Part shown: positions 36,256 through 43,913 of the stretch, in pieces
How positions within the stretch are numbered: position 1 is the first letter of the stretch
How the letters are laid out: every line of letters starts with the position of its first letter
DNA from: Tenacibaculum adriaticum
Lineage (GTDB): Bacteria > Bacteroidota > Bacteroidia > Flavobacteriales > Flavobacteriaceae
Length of the DNA: 64,000 bases
Assembly: GCF_008124875.1 (NCBI RefSeq)
Contig: NZ_VNIA01000002.1
Coordinates: 186,001-250,000, forward strand
Reading direction: 5' to 3'
Made by a program: the position numbers and the translations under genes
Notes under the pieces: generated by a model
Told to the model about the DNA's origin: nothing
The model's input: only the letters and a program-made list of their open reading frames with translations
The model's database searches: none

Positions 36256-37353
36256 TTACAAATTATTTTCTACTTGAAACCTTACTATTCTTTGAACAGT
36301 GTTACTGAGTAGGTAGTTTTTAATAATGGTTTTAGCTAACAATTTATTTTCTATAGGAGTAATGATGTTTTTTAAAACGTGTAATTCATTTTCTTGATAA
36401 GATAAATTGGTATAAGCATACCCTACGACTTCATTATTTTCTATTAAAATAACTGCATGCTCTTCGGGAATACGCCCTTTATCAATTAGTATTAAATGAT
36501 CGTGACTGAAATCTCTATCAGTCATTTTACGTTTTCTAATAGTATTATATTTAGGACGTAAACTTTCTAACTCAATATAGTACTTAAGTTTTGTTAGTAG
36601 TTGATTACCTGTTTCTTCAAAGCTAACTGAGTTAACTTTTGAATTGATAATTTGTGCTTTTCTGCTATCTTTTAAAAAGAGTTTATTTACTTCTTTTTTA
36701 ATGTTCTTACCTCTTCCTAAAAAAATTACATTTCCAACTTCATTATGGATATAAAAGAGACCTTCTTTTTCAGGTAAAGAATCTAATATTTTAACTATTT
36801 TTCTCTTGTGATGTCTATTATCAGAATATTTGATCGTATTTTTAATAATATCTTTTTGAATATCTTTTTCTAATAAAAGTTTGAATAGTTGAACAGTAGC
36901 GATGGCATCTCCATTCGCTCTATGCCTGTCAGTAGTTGGAATACCCAAACCTCTGCATAATTTACCTAAACTATATGAGGGTTGATCTAAAATTAGTTTT
37001 TTACTTAAAGTAACAGTACATAGAGTATTACGCTCATATTTATACCCTAAACGATTGTATTCTGTTCTTAAAATACGGTAGTCAAAAGCAGCATTATGAG
37101 CAACAACAATACAATCTGTTGTAATTTCTATAATGCGTTTAGCAATTTCATGAAACTTTGGGGCATTCTTAAGCATATTGCTGTTTATACCTGTTAGTTT
37201 AACAACAAATTCTTGAATTTCCCTTTCTGGATTTACTAAAGTAATAAATTGATCGATAACAGTGTGCCCATCAAATTTGTAGATAGCAATTTCTGTAATT
37301 CCTTCTTCATTAAATTTTCCACCAGTAGTTTCGATGTCTAAAATCGCGTACAT
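36256..37353 (-). CDS. DnaQ-type 3'-5' exonuclease fused to degenerate GIY-YIG domain
   Basis: A 365-residue fusion of the PolC/Cho type. The exonuclease has all DEDDh residues: D6/E8 in LDIETTGG, D91 in HNAAFDY, H144 and D149 in HRANGDAIA. The GIY-YIG part starts at LPEKEGLFYIH (193) and IFLGRGKNIKKEV (210-222), but the catalytic Arg of NIKKRV is Glu221, and the Glu of the SELEALLLE-like helix reads NQLLTKLKY. The nuclease half is therefore probably inactive and serves in binding. Monocistronic; C-terminal 80 residues match no recognised domain. Confidence 0.88.
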   Translation of the reverse strand: MYAILDIETTGGKFNEEGITEIAIYKFDGHTVIDQFITLVNPEREIQEFVVKLTGINSNMLKNAPKFHEIAKRIIEITTDCIVVAHNAAFDYRILRTEYNRLGYKYERNTLCTVTLSKKLILDQPSYSLGKLCRGLGIPTTDRHRANGDAIATVQLFKLLLEKDIQKDIIKNTIKYSDNRHHKRKIVKILDSLPEKEGLFYIHNEVGNVIFLGRGKNIKKEVNKLFLKDSRKAQIINSKVNSVSFEETGNQLLTKLKYYIELESLRPKYNTIRKRKMTDRDFSHDHLILIDKGRIPEEHAVILIENNEVVGYAYTNLSYQENELHVLKNIITPIENKLLAKTIIKNYLLSNTVQRIVRFQVENNL

Positions 37354-37457
37354 GCAGTAATTAGCCTGTTTGTTTTTAAGTAAATATGAAAAACAGGGGG
37401 TATTTTTCTTCTTCGCTACAAAGATATGAAAATTATATCTAGAAGCTTTTACATTTG

Positions 37458-38117
37458 TTAAGCAATATAATTTCTACTGCCAAAAATAGAACTGCCAATT
37501 CGCACCATGTTACTACCACAAGCAATAGCTAATTGGTAATCACCACTCATTCCCATTGACAAAATAATGAGTTCTTCATTTGTTTTTTGTAATTCTGAAA
37601 AAAGACTGTTTAATGATAAAAATTCCTTTTTTAATTGCTTTTCATTATCAGTAAAAGTGGCCATCCCCATTAAGCCAACAATTTTTATATTTTTTAATTC
37701 TGATAACACTTCCGACGAAAGAATTTCTCTGATTTTCTCAAAAGACAATCCAAATTTAGTTTGTTCTTCTGCAATATGGGCTTGTAAGAGGCAATTAATA
37801 ATTCTATTATGTTTTTTAGCCTGTTTATTTATTTCTTGTAAGGTTTTAAAACTATCAACTCCATGAATTAAATCTACAAAATGGGCCATATACTTCACTT
37901 TATTGCGTTGCAAATGGCCAATCATATGCCACTCTATATCTTTTGGCAAAGCATCATACTTCATAACCATTTCCTGAATTTTATTTTCTCCAAAAATACG
38001 TTGACCGGCATCATACGCTTCTTGGATATCAATAATAGGTTTAGTTTTAGAAACAGCAACTAAAGTTACATTTTCTGGAAGTTGAGATTTAATATCGTTA
38101 AGATTATTAGTAATCAT
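37458..38117 (-). CDS. yggS: YggS-type PLP-binding protein
   Basis: A 219-residue PLP homeostasis protein. The PLP lysine is in LVAVSKTKPI, and IGHLQRNKVKYM, LMGMATFTDNE and LSMGMSGDYQLAIACGSNMVRIGSSIFG are all conserved. A Met at 38144 would add nine residues but overlaps the DUF1015 stop; MITNNLNDIKSQLP is the typical start. 26 bp downstream of DUF1015, in a serine-biosynthesis neighbourhood where PLP is required (SerC). Confidence 0.95.
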   Translation of the reverse strand: MITNNLNDIKSQLPENVTLVAVSKTKPIIDIQEAYDAGQRIFGENKIQEMVMKYDALPKDIEWHMIGHLQRNKVKYMAHFVDLIHGVDSFKTLQEINKQAKKHNRIINCLLQAHIAEEQTKFGLSFEKIREILSSEVLSELKNIKIVGLMGMATFTDNEKQLKKEFLSLNSLFSELQKTNEELIILSMGMSGDYQLAIACGSNMVRIGSSIFGSRNYIA

Positions 38118-38143
38118 AGTTTTAAATAGTTGTTTGTACAACA

Positions 38144-39382
38144 CTAGAATTCATAAATGGTTAATCCACTGCGTAATTTTGGTTCTATATATGTTGTTTT
38201 TGGAGGCATCAATAAGCCTGAATCTACAATTTTTTTTAGTTCGTTAATACTTGTTGGAAGCATTCCGAAAGAAACTTTATAAGCACCACTATCTACTTTT
38301 GTTTTTAATTCTAAACCATCAGACTTATTTTGAGAATATACAATTTTTGAATCATTTCTAATATCCTCAATTCCTAAAATAGGTTTTAAAACAGTTTGTC
38401 GTAAGATTTCTGAATCTAATTCACTTAGAGCATCGGTAAATTGATATGCTGATTTTCGTAAACTCAACGCATAAAAATCTCCATTTAAATACATGCTAAA
38501 CTGATGTTTTTCTTTGGGTTTGTATAATCCCTGTCCTTTGTTTTCTATTTTAAAGAATGCATCTAATTCAATTAAGAATTCATCTACAGATAATCCGTTT
38601 AAATCTTTTATGAAGCGATTAAATTCATAAATATCTAATTGACTTTCAGGAAGTAAATAACTCATAAAGAAGTTGTAATTTTCTTTTCCAGTATGCTCAG
38701 GGTTTTGTTTAGCTATATTTTCAGCCAATAAACACGAAGAAGTTGAACGATGATGACCATCAGCAATGTACAGCGTGTTTATTTTTTTAAATACAGCTAT
38801 AATTTTTTCAATGTCTTCTATATCATTAACTATCCAAAGAGAATGTGAGTCTTTATCTGTAGTAGAAAACTCATATTCTGCTCTCTTTTGCTTATATTCT
38901 TGAATGATGGTTTTTATTTCATCATTATCAGGGTAGGTAAGAAGCACAGGTTCTGCATTAAAACCAGTGTTTTTTAAGTAGTTTTCAAATAATAATTCTC
39001 TTTTATGTAAAGTGCCTTCGTGTTTTTTAATAACATTATTATAATAATCTTCAACCGAAGTTGCCGCTATAATACCGCAGAAAGAACTTATTGTAGTTAT
39101 TTTTTGATAGATGTAAAAACTAGGATTGTTATCTTGTGTGAAAACAGCATCTTCCTTAAACTCTAAATACCTATTATGGACCAATTTAAAACGCTGTTCA
39201 TCTGAAATTTCCTGTTTATGATATTTATATCCAGGATTAATGATATGTAAAAACGAATACGGATTAAATTTCAATTTCGATTCTAACTCTTCGGTAGCGT
39301 AGATATCGTATGATTTTGAGGATACCAACGCTACTTTATCACGTGTTGGACGTACCGCTTTAAAAGGTTTTACAATTGCCAT
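38144..39382 (-). CDS. DUF1015 family protein of the serine cluster
   Basis: A 412-residue soluble protein. It begins VKPFKAVRPTRDKVALVSS, with an early NPYSFLHI, and has the IADGHHRSTSS motif near 205. DUF1015 genes regularly sit beside serA and serC. The DGHHR motif resembles the ParB/sulfiredoxin superfamily loop, which in the archaeal/SbnI serine kinases binds nucleotide. A role in serine or phosphoserine chemistry is plausible, not shown. No serB-like gene is present in this cluster. 7 bp downstream of serA. Confidence 0.8.
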   Translation of the reverse strand: MAIVKPFKAVRPTRDKVALVSSKSYDIYATEELESKLKFNPYSFLHIINPGYKYHKQEISDEQRFKLVHNRYLEFKEDAVFTQDNNPSFYIYQKITTISSFCGIIAATSVEDYYNNVIKKHEGTLHKRELLFENYLKNTGFNAEPVLLTYPDNDEIKTIIQEYKQKRAEYEFSTTDKDSHSLWIVNDIEDIEKIIAVFKKINTLYIADGHHRSTSSCLLAENIAKQNPEHTGKENYNFFMSYLLPESQLDIYEFNRFIKDLNGLSVDEFLIELDAFFKIENKGQGLYKPKEKHQFSMYLNGDFYALSLRKSAYQFTDALSELDSEILRQTVLKPILGIEDIRNDSKIVYSQNKSDGLELKTKVDSGAYKVSFGMLPTSINELKKIVDSGLLMPPKTTYIEPKLRSGLTIYEF

Positions 39383-39389
39383 ATACTAT

Positions 39390-40340
39390 TTATGAAAGTA
39401 ATGCGATTATTTGAGATGCTAATTCAAGTCCAATTCTATCTTGTGCCTCTAAAGTAGTAGCACCAATATGCGGAGTGAATGAAATTTCTGGATTCATTAA
39501 TAATTGAATTTCAGGATTAGGTTCGTTTTCAAATACATCTAAAGCTGCATATTTCACTTTTTCTTCCTCTATGGCACTCACCAAGGCAACTTCATCTATG
39601 ATTCCTCCGCGTGCAGTGTTTATAATACCAACTCCTTTTTTCATGCTATCGAATTGTTTTTTACCAATAACATATTCATCTTGATAAGGTATATGAACTG
39701 TAATAAAATCCGCTTGTTTTAATACTTCGGAAGTTGCTTCAGTTTCAATTTCAATAGCAACCGATTGTCCGTTAAAAAAAGGAATATTAATCATTGCGCT
39801 TTTCACTTCAGCATCACTAGCAATAACTTTCATTCCAATACCTAAAGCTAGTTTAGCAACCTCACGTCCAATATTTCCAAAACCAATAATCCCTAATGTT
39901 TTTCCTCTTAATTCAGTTCCTTTAGAATAATTTTTCTTTAAATCTTTAAAATAAAGATCGCCTTCTAAAGGCATTTCTCTATTTGATTGATGTAAAAAAC
40001 GTACCATACCAAATAAGTGGGCAAAAACTAATTCTGCTACAGCATTCGAAGATGCATCTGGTGTATTAATTACATGTAATCCCTGGTCTTGTGCATATTG
40101 AACATCAATATTATCCATTCCAACACCGCCACGTCCAATTAATTTTATGCTTGGACAAGCATCTATTAATTCTTGACGAACTTGCGTTGTACTTCTTACT
40201 AACAGTACATCAATAGTATGTTCGTTTATAAAATTTTCTAATTGCTCTTGAGCAACTTTTGTTGCAATTACTTCAAATCCTCCTTTTTCCAAAGCATCAA
40301 TTCCGCTTTGAGAAATTCCATCGTTTACTAATATTTTCAT
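39390..40340 (-). CDS. serA: D-3-phosphoglycerate dehydrogenase (short form)
   Basis: A 316-residue NAD-dependent 2-hydroxyacid dehydrogenase. NAD site GIIGFGNIGREVAKLA (about 148-163), GRGGVGMDNID, and catalytic INTARGGIIDEVALV and FTPHIGATTLEAQ. It lacks the C-terminal ACT regulatory domain of E. coli SerA, as in other Flavobacteriia. Assignment to serine synthesis rests on serC and DUF1015 beside it. Between serC and serA lies a 70-bp repeat. Confidence 0.9.
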   Translation of the reverse strand: MKILVNDGISQSGIDALEKGGFEVIATKVAQEQLENFINEHTIDVLLVRSTTQVRQELIDACPSIKLIGRGGVGMDNIDVQYAQDQGLHVINTPDASSNAVAELVFAHLFGMVRFLHQSNREMPLEGDLYFKDLKKNYSKGTELRGKTLGIIGFGNIGREVAKLALGIGMKVIASDAEVKSAMINIPFFNGQSVAIEIETEATSEVLKQADFITVHIPYQDEYVIGKKQFDSMKKGVGIINTARGGIIDEVALVSAIEEEKVKYAALDVFENEPNPEIQLLMNPEISFTPHIGATTLEAQDRIGLELASQIIALLS

Positions 40341-40354
40341 TTATTTATAATCTT

Positions 40355-40424
40355 GTCATTAAGAGGAGTGAAATGACATACTAATCTTTTTTTATTAAGA
40401 TTTCTTCACTTCGTTCTTAATGAC
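40355..40424. repeat. REP-like palindromic intergenic repeat
   Basis: Terminal inverted repeats GTCATTAAGA (40355-40364) and TCTTAATGAC (40415-40424), extended by GTGAA/TTCAC, enclose a second hairpin AATCTT/AAGATT (40383-40402). The pattern, with CTTCACTTCGTTC-like sequence, looks like the short dispersed GTCATT palindromes of Bacteroidota. Only one copy is in the window, so being dispersed is inference. Confidence 0.5.
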
Positions 40425-40432
40425 GTTAAAAT

Positions 40433-41497
40433 TTACCCTTTTCTTTCTAATTCTTGCATTACATCTACCAACGCTTGAACACTATACAATGGTAATGCGT
40501 TATACATACTTGCACGATAACCACCCACAGAACGATGTCCGTTTAAACCGTTTATATGTGCTTCTTTCCACATGGTATCGAATGTTGCTTGAAGTTTATT
40601 GTCTACCAAGTTAAAAGTGGCATTCATAATACTTCGATCTTCTTTATTTGCATACCCTTTAAAAAGAGGATTTCTATCAATCTCTGTATACAACAAGGAT
40701 GCTTTTTGATTGTTTACTTTCTCTATAAATTCAATACCACCTAATTTTTTTAACCATTCTAATGTTAACATAGAAACATATACAGGAAATACAGGAGGTG
40801 TATTAAACATACTTTCTTTTTCTAGATGAACTTGGTAATTTAACATTGAAGGAATTTGCCTCTCGACTTTACCTAAAATATCTTCTTTTATTACAACTAA
40901 AGTCGTGCCAGCGGGTCCCATATTTTTTTGAGCTCCTGCATAAATCAAATCAAATTTTGAAAAATCTAATTGACGAGAGAAAATATCAGAGCTCATATCG
41001 CAAATCATAGAAACTGAAGTTTTAGGAAAACTTTTCATTTGCGTCCCATAAATGGTGTTGTTACTTGTACAGTGAAAATAATCTACACCTTTTGGCATTT
41101 CATAACCTTTAGGAATGTACGAGAAGCCTTTATCTTTAGAAGAAGCCACCTCAATCGAGTCCCCGAATAATTTAGCTTCTTTTATTGCTTTACTACTCCA
41201 AGTTCCTGTATTTAAGTAAGCTGCTTTTTTATTCAATAAATTATAAGCGACCATTAAAAACTGAGTGCTAGCCCCACCATGTAAAAACAGTGCTTTATAT
41301 CCTTTGTTTTCTAAGCCAAGAAGTTCTAGGGCTAAACATCTGGCATTTTCCATAACATCAACAAAAGGCTTACTACGGTGAGAAATTTCTAGTAATGATA
41401 AGTCATCATCATTAAAATTAAGTATCGCTTCAGAAGCTTTTTGTAAAACTTCTTCAGGTAAAATGCATGGACCTGCGCTAAAATTATGTTTCTTCAT
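40433..41497 (-). CDS. serC: Phosphoserine aminotransferase
   Basis: A 354-residue class V PLP aminotransferase. Features: KHNFSAGPCILPEEVL, LFLHGGASTQFLMVAYNL, the PLP lysine in YAGAQKNMGPAGTTLVVI and the C-terminal HRSVGGYRASMYNALP. Makes phosphoserine from phosphohydroxypyruvate. First gene of serC-serA-DUF1015-yggS; the spacing to serA is 92 bp, holding the REP-like repeat. Confidence 0.97.
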   Translation of the reverse strand: MKKHNFSAGPCILPEEVLQKASEAILNFNDDDLSLLEISHRSKPFVDVMENARCLALELLGLENKGYKALFLHGGASTQFLMVAYNLLNKKAAYLNTGTWSSKAIKEAKLFGDSIEVASSKDKGFSYIPKGYEMPKGVDYFHCTSNNTIYGTQMKSFPKTSVSMICDMSSDIFSRQLDFSKFDLIYAGAQKNMGPAGTTLVVIKEDILGKVERQIPSMLNYQVHLEKESMFNTPPVFPVYVSMLTLEWLKKLGGIEFIEKVNNQKASLLYTEIDRNPLFKGYANKEDRSIMNATFNLVDNKLQATFDTMWKEAHINGLNGHRSVGGYRASMYNALPLYSVQALVDVMQELERKG

Positions 41498-41536
41498 GTT
41501 TTGAATAGTATGGTAAATTACAAAAGTAGGGTATTA

Positions 41537-42598
41537 TTATATTTCCGAAAGGAATTTTAAGGTATTTACACCATCTGCATAGTCCCATAATTGTGGATGT
41601 TGTGTTTGCCCGAATTTTATCTCGTTATCGATGAAGTTGTTAGCGACTATACACTGAATTCGTTCTCTATCTTCGTATAACTTGATTTTTAAATCATCAG
41701 CATTGTCATAATATTCATAAAATACAGAAGCAATAGGAGAGGCATAACTTGCATCTTCTTTGATCATTAAAAATCCGTTTTCAAGAATATCAAATTCACT
41801 CATTAAATACACGGCTTTGTTGTAATCGTAATTATTAGCATATTTAGCATTATTTATAATTTCCTGCTTGTTATATAGTCCGCGAAAAAAGTTATCGAAA
41901 TCATAATTTCTTGGAACAAATAATTTTGAAACTGAACGACAACCTAATCCAAAATATCGAAATACATCTTCACTCAAGCTTTCAAAGTCTTGTTCTGTTT
42001 CATTCCCCGTAAGAACCGCTACAGAATTTCTATTTTTTCTTATAATATTCGGTTTACCTTTAAAATAATACTCAAAATAACGAGCAGTATTGTTACTTCC
42101 TGTGGCAATTACAGCATCAAAACCTTCTAATTTTTCTTCAGTAAATGATATTTTTCCTTTAAAATTTGGATTTACATATTCTAAATACTTTGCTAAATAG
42201 GGAAGGAGGTGTTTATCGTTAGATGATTGTTTTACTAAGACTGAATGTCCTGAAATTAAAACAGATAAAAAATCATGAAAACCAACCAACGGAATGTTTC
42301 CAGCCATAATTATAGCAACTATTTTAGGTTCATTTTCATTTAAATATTTTGTAGAAATCCATTTTTTAATATTTTCTTCAGATAAAGCTTCAGCCCAATT
42401 TTCGCAAGCAAACATTAAATTCTCTTTGGTAAACCAAGAATTATACTCTTCTGCTACTTTTAACTGATGTTTGAATCCGTCGAAAAATAAATCGTTAAAC
42501 TCAATATTTTCTTTTTTCTCTATTGATTCTCTGGAAAACTGACTTAAAAATTGACCTAGTTTTACAAAAGCGTCTATGCGATGTTGGATTTTACCCAT
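41537..42598 (-). CDS. LuxC-like acyl-CoA reductase
   Basis: A 353-residue aldehyde-dehydrogenase-fold acyl-CoA reductase (LuxC family). IVAIIMAGNIPLVGFHDFL is the nucleotide-binding start, AVIATGSNNTARYF follows, and the catalytic Cys is in FGLGCRSVSKLF. In Flavobacteriia this gene is commonly next to serC and divergent from a ferredoxin gene, as here. The natural acyl substrate is unknown; no other lux gene is present. Confidence 0.88.
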   Translation of the reverse strand: MGKIQHRIDAFVKLGQFLSQFSRESIEKKENIEFNDLFFDGFKHQLKVAEEYNSWFTKENLMFACENWAEALSEENIKKWISTKYLNENEPKIVAIIMAGNIPLVGFHDFLSVLISGHSVLVKQSSNDKHLLPYLAKYLEYVNPNFKGKISFTEEKLEGFDAVIATGSNNTARYFEYYFKGKPNIIRKNRNSVAVLTGNETEQDFESLSEDVFRYFGLGCRSVSKLFVPRNYDFDNFFRGLYNKQEIINNAKYANNYDYNKAVYLMSEFDILENGFLMIKEDASYASPIASVFYEYYDNADDLKIKLYEDRERIQCIVANNFIDNEIKFGQTQHPQLWDYADGVNTLKFLSEI

Positions 42599-42603
42599 TT
42601 AAA

Positions 42604-42634
42604 TTGGTTATAAATTAATTTGGCTTTATTTTTG
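42604..42634 (+). promoter_or_regulatory. Promoter of the ferredoxin gene
   Basis: TTG (42604-42606) and TATTTTTG (42627-42634) with a 20-bp spacer match the Bacteroidota -33/-7 consensus; 35 bp before the ATG. Confidence 0.6.
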
Positions 42635-42669
42635 CATCCGCAAAGTTACAAAACTGAAAGAGATTAATT

Positions 42670-43020
42670 ATGGCAATTATTATAACAGATGAATGTATAA
42701 ATTGTGGTGCATGTGAACCAGAATGCCCAAATACTGCAATTTATGAAGGTGCTGATGATTGGAAATACTCGGATGGAACCGATTTAAGCGGAAATATTGT
42801 TTTACCAAACGGTAAAAAAGCGAATGCAGATGAAGATCAAGAGCCAATTTCTGATGAAATCTATTACATCGTAGCAGACAAATGTACAGAATGTAAAGGT
42901 TTTCACGAAGAACCACAATGTGCAGCTGTTTGTCCTGTAGATTGTTGTGTTCCTGATGATGATAATGTTGAAACAGAGGAGGAGTTGTTAGCAAAACAAC
43001 GTTTTATGCATAACGACTAA
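42670..43020 (+). CDS. 4Fe-4S dicluster ferredoxin
   Basis: A 116-residue ferredoxin. The first cluster motif is [12 protein letters not shown] (residues 9-20). The second has CTEC, then a longer loop with [17 protein letters not shown], as in the Allochromatium-type 2[4Fe-4S] ferredoxins. A 40-residue insertion lies between the two. Divergent from the LuxC-like reductase, which it may serve as an electron donor (inference). Confidence 0.95.
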   Translation: MAIIITDECINCGACEPECPNTAIYEGADDWKYSDGTDLSGNIVLPNGKKANADEDQEPISDEIYYIVADKCTECKGFHEEPQCAAVCPVDCCVPDDDNVETEEELLAKQRFMHND

Positions 43021-43035
43021 TTTATATTAAAAGAT

Positions 43036-43064
43036 AAAATCCCGAGTTTTTAACTCGGGATTTT
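43036..43064. terminator. Bidirectional terminator
   Basis: A 13-bp perfect stem (AAAATCCCGAGTT with AACTCGGGATTTT), TTT loop and T run, between convergent stops at 43020 and 43066. Confidence 0.9.
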
Positions 43065-43065
43065 T

Positions 43066-43809
43066 TTATTTCTTCTGTGCTACAACAACATAGGTGTCGA
43101 AAGCATAACTTTTTCTATCGATAAATTCAATTAATTTAAAATTACAAAGTTCTAAAAAAATTTCCCACTCATTTTTTGTGAAGGCTCTAACTGTAGAGTT
43201 GTCTTCTGTTACCTTAACTAGTGTTCCATTTTCATTTTTAAAATAGGTAGCATTCCAGTTAAACATAAAATTATCAGCTTGTTTGTCTGGTTTCATATAA
43301 CTTTCTCTGTTATAAAACATATCGTTTATGGTAGCTTTATGTTGAAAAAATTTTCCTTCTTTAATTTCTAAAAAAAATCTAGAGGCATCAATAAAATCAA
43401 AGCTTAAAACCCCATCCGAAGTTAAATTTTTATAAATTGAATTCAAAGCTTTGTAAACACTGTTGTTAGATAAAAGATAGCTTGTCGTTCTTCCTGTAAT
43501 AATAACTGAATCTACTTTGTTTTCAAGTTTAAAATTGGTAATATCTCCTTGTATAAAATTACCTTTAGGATTTTTTCTTTTTGATAAAGCAATCATATCA
43601 TAACTTAAATCTAGACCTGTATAATTGAAATGAGAATTAATGAACTTCTTTGCTAGATTACCAGTGCCTGAACCAATTTCTAAAACGTTTGTTTTACCAT
43701 GTTCGTCAATAATTTTTGAATAAAACTCATATTCATCCTCATAATTAATAAAGGTTTTATACATAGCATCGTATATGTGTTCAAATCCATTGGAGTAGAG
43801 ACTTTGCAT
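43066..43809 (-). CDS. Class I SAM-dependent methyltransferase
   Basis: A 247-residue Rossmann methyltransferase. SAM motif I is VLEIGSGTGNLAKKF (about 39-53), motif II YTGLDLSYDMIALSKRK and a D-x-V acidic loop in NKVDSVIITGRT. The C-terminal part carries aromatic-rich strands (FMFNWNATYFKNENG). The acceptor is unknown. Single gene between terminators. Confidence 0.88.
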   Translation of the reverse strand: MQSLYSNGFEHIYDAMYKTFINYEDEYEFYSKIIDEHGKTNVLEIGSGTGNLAKKFINSHFNYTGLDLSYDMIALSKRKNPKGNFIQGDITNFKLENKVDSVIITGRTTSYLLSNNSVYKALNSIYKNLTSDGVLSFDFIDASRFFLEIKEGKFFQHKATINDMFYNRESYMKPDKQADNFMFNWNATYFKNENGTLVKVTEDNSTVRAFTKNEWEIFLELCNFKLIEFIDRKSYAFDTYVVVAQKK

Positions 43810-43848
43810 TATCTTGAAATTTAAAGGAGTAATTTACTACAAAAAATA

Positions 43849-43880
43849 AAAACACTCAAATCTATGGATTTGAGTGTTTT
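43849..43880 (-). terminator. Terminator of the TonB receptor gene
   Basis: A 14-bp perfect stem (AAAACACTCAAATC with GATTTGAGTGTTTT), TATG loop, and on the minus strand a T-rich tail, 34 bp after the stop at 43914. Confidence 0.88.
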
Positions 43881-43913
43881 CGTTTCAAATAATTATCTTA
43901 AAGTTATTTAAGC

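Noticed and set aside
41537-42598. A bioluminescence (lux) locus, because of the LuxC-like reductase
   Set aside because: No luxA, luxB, luxD or luxE is near; this reductase is common in Flavobacteriia without light production.
42680-42994. A 104-residue minus-strand ORF
   Set aside because: It is an antisense shadow of the ferredoxin gene, whose Cys motifs are clear on the plus strand.
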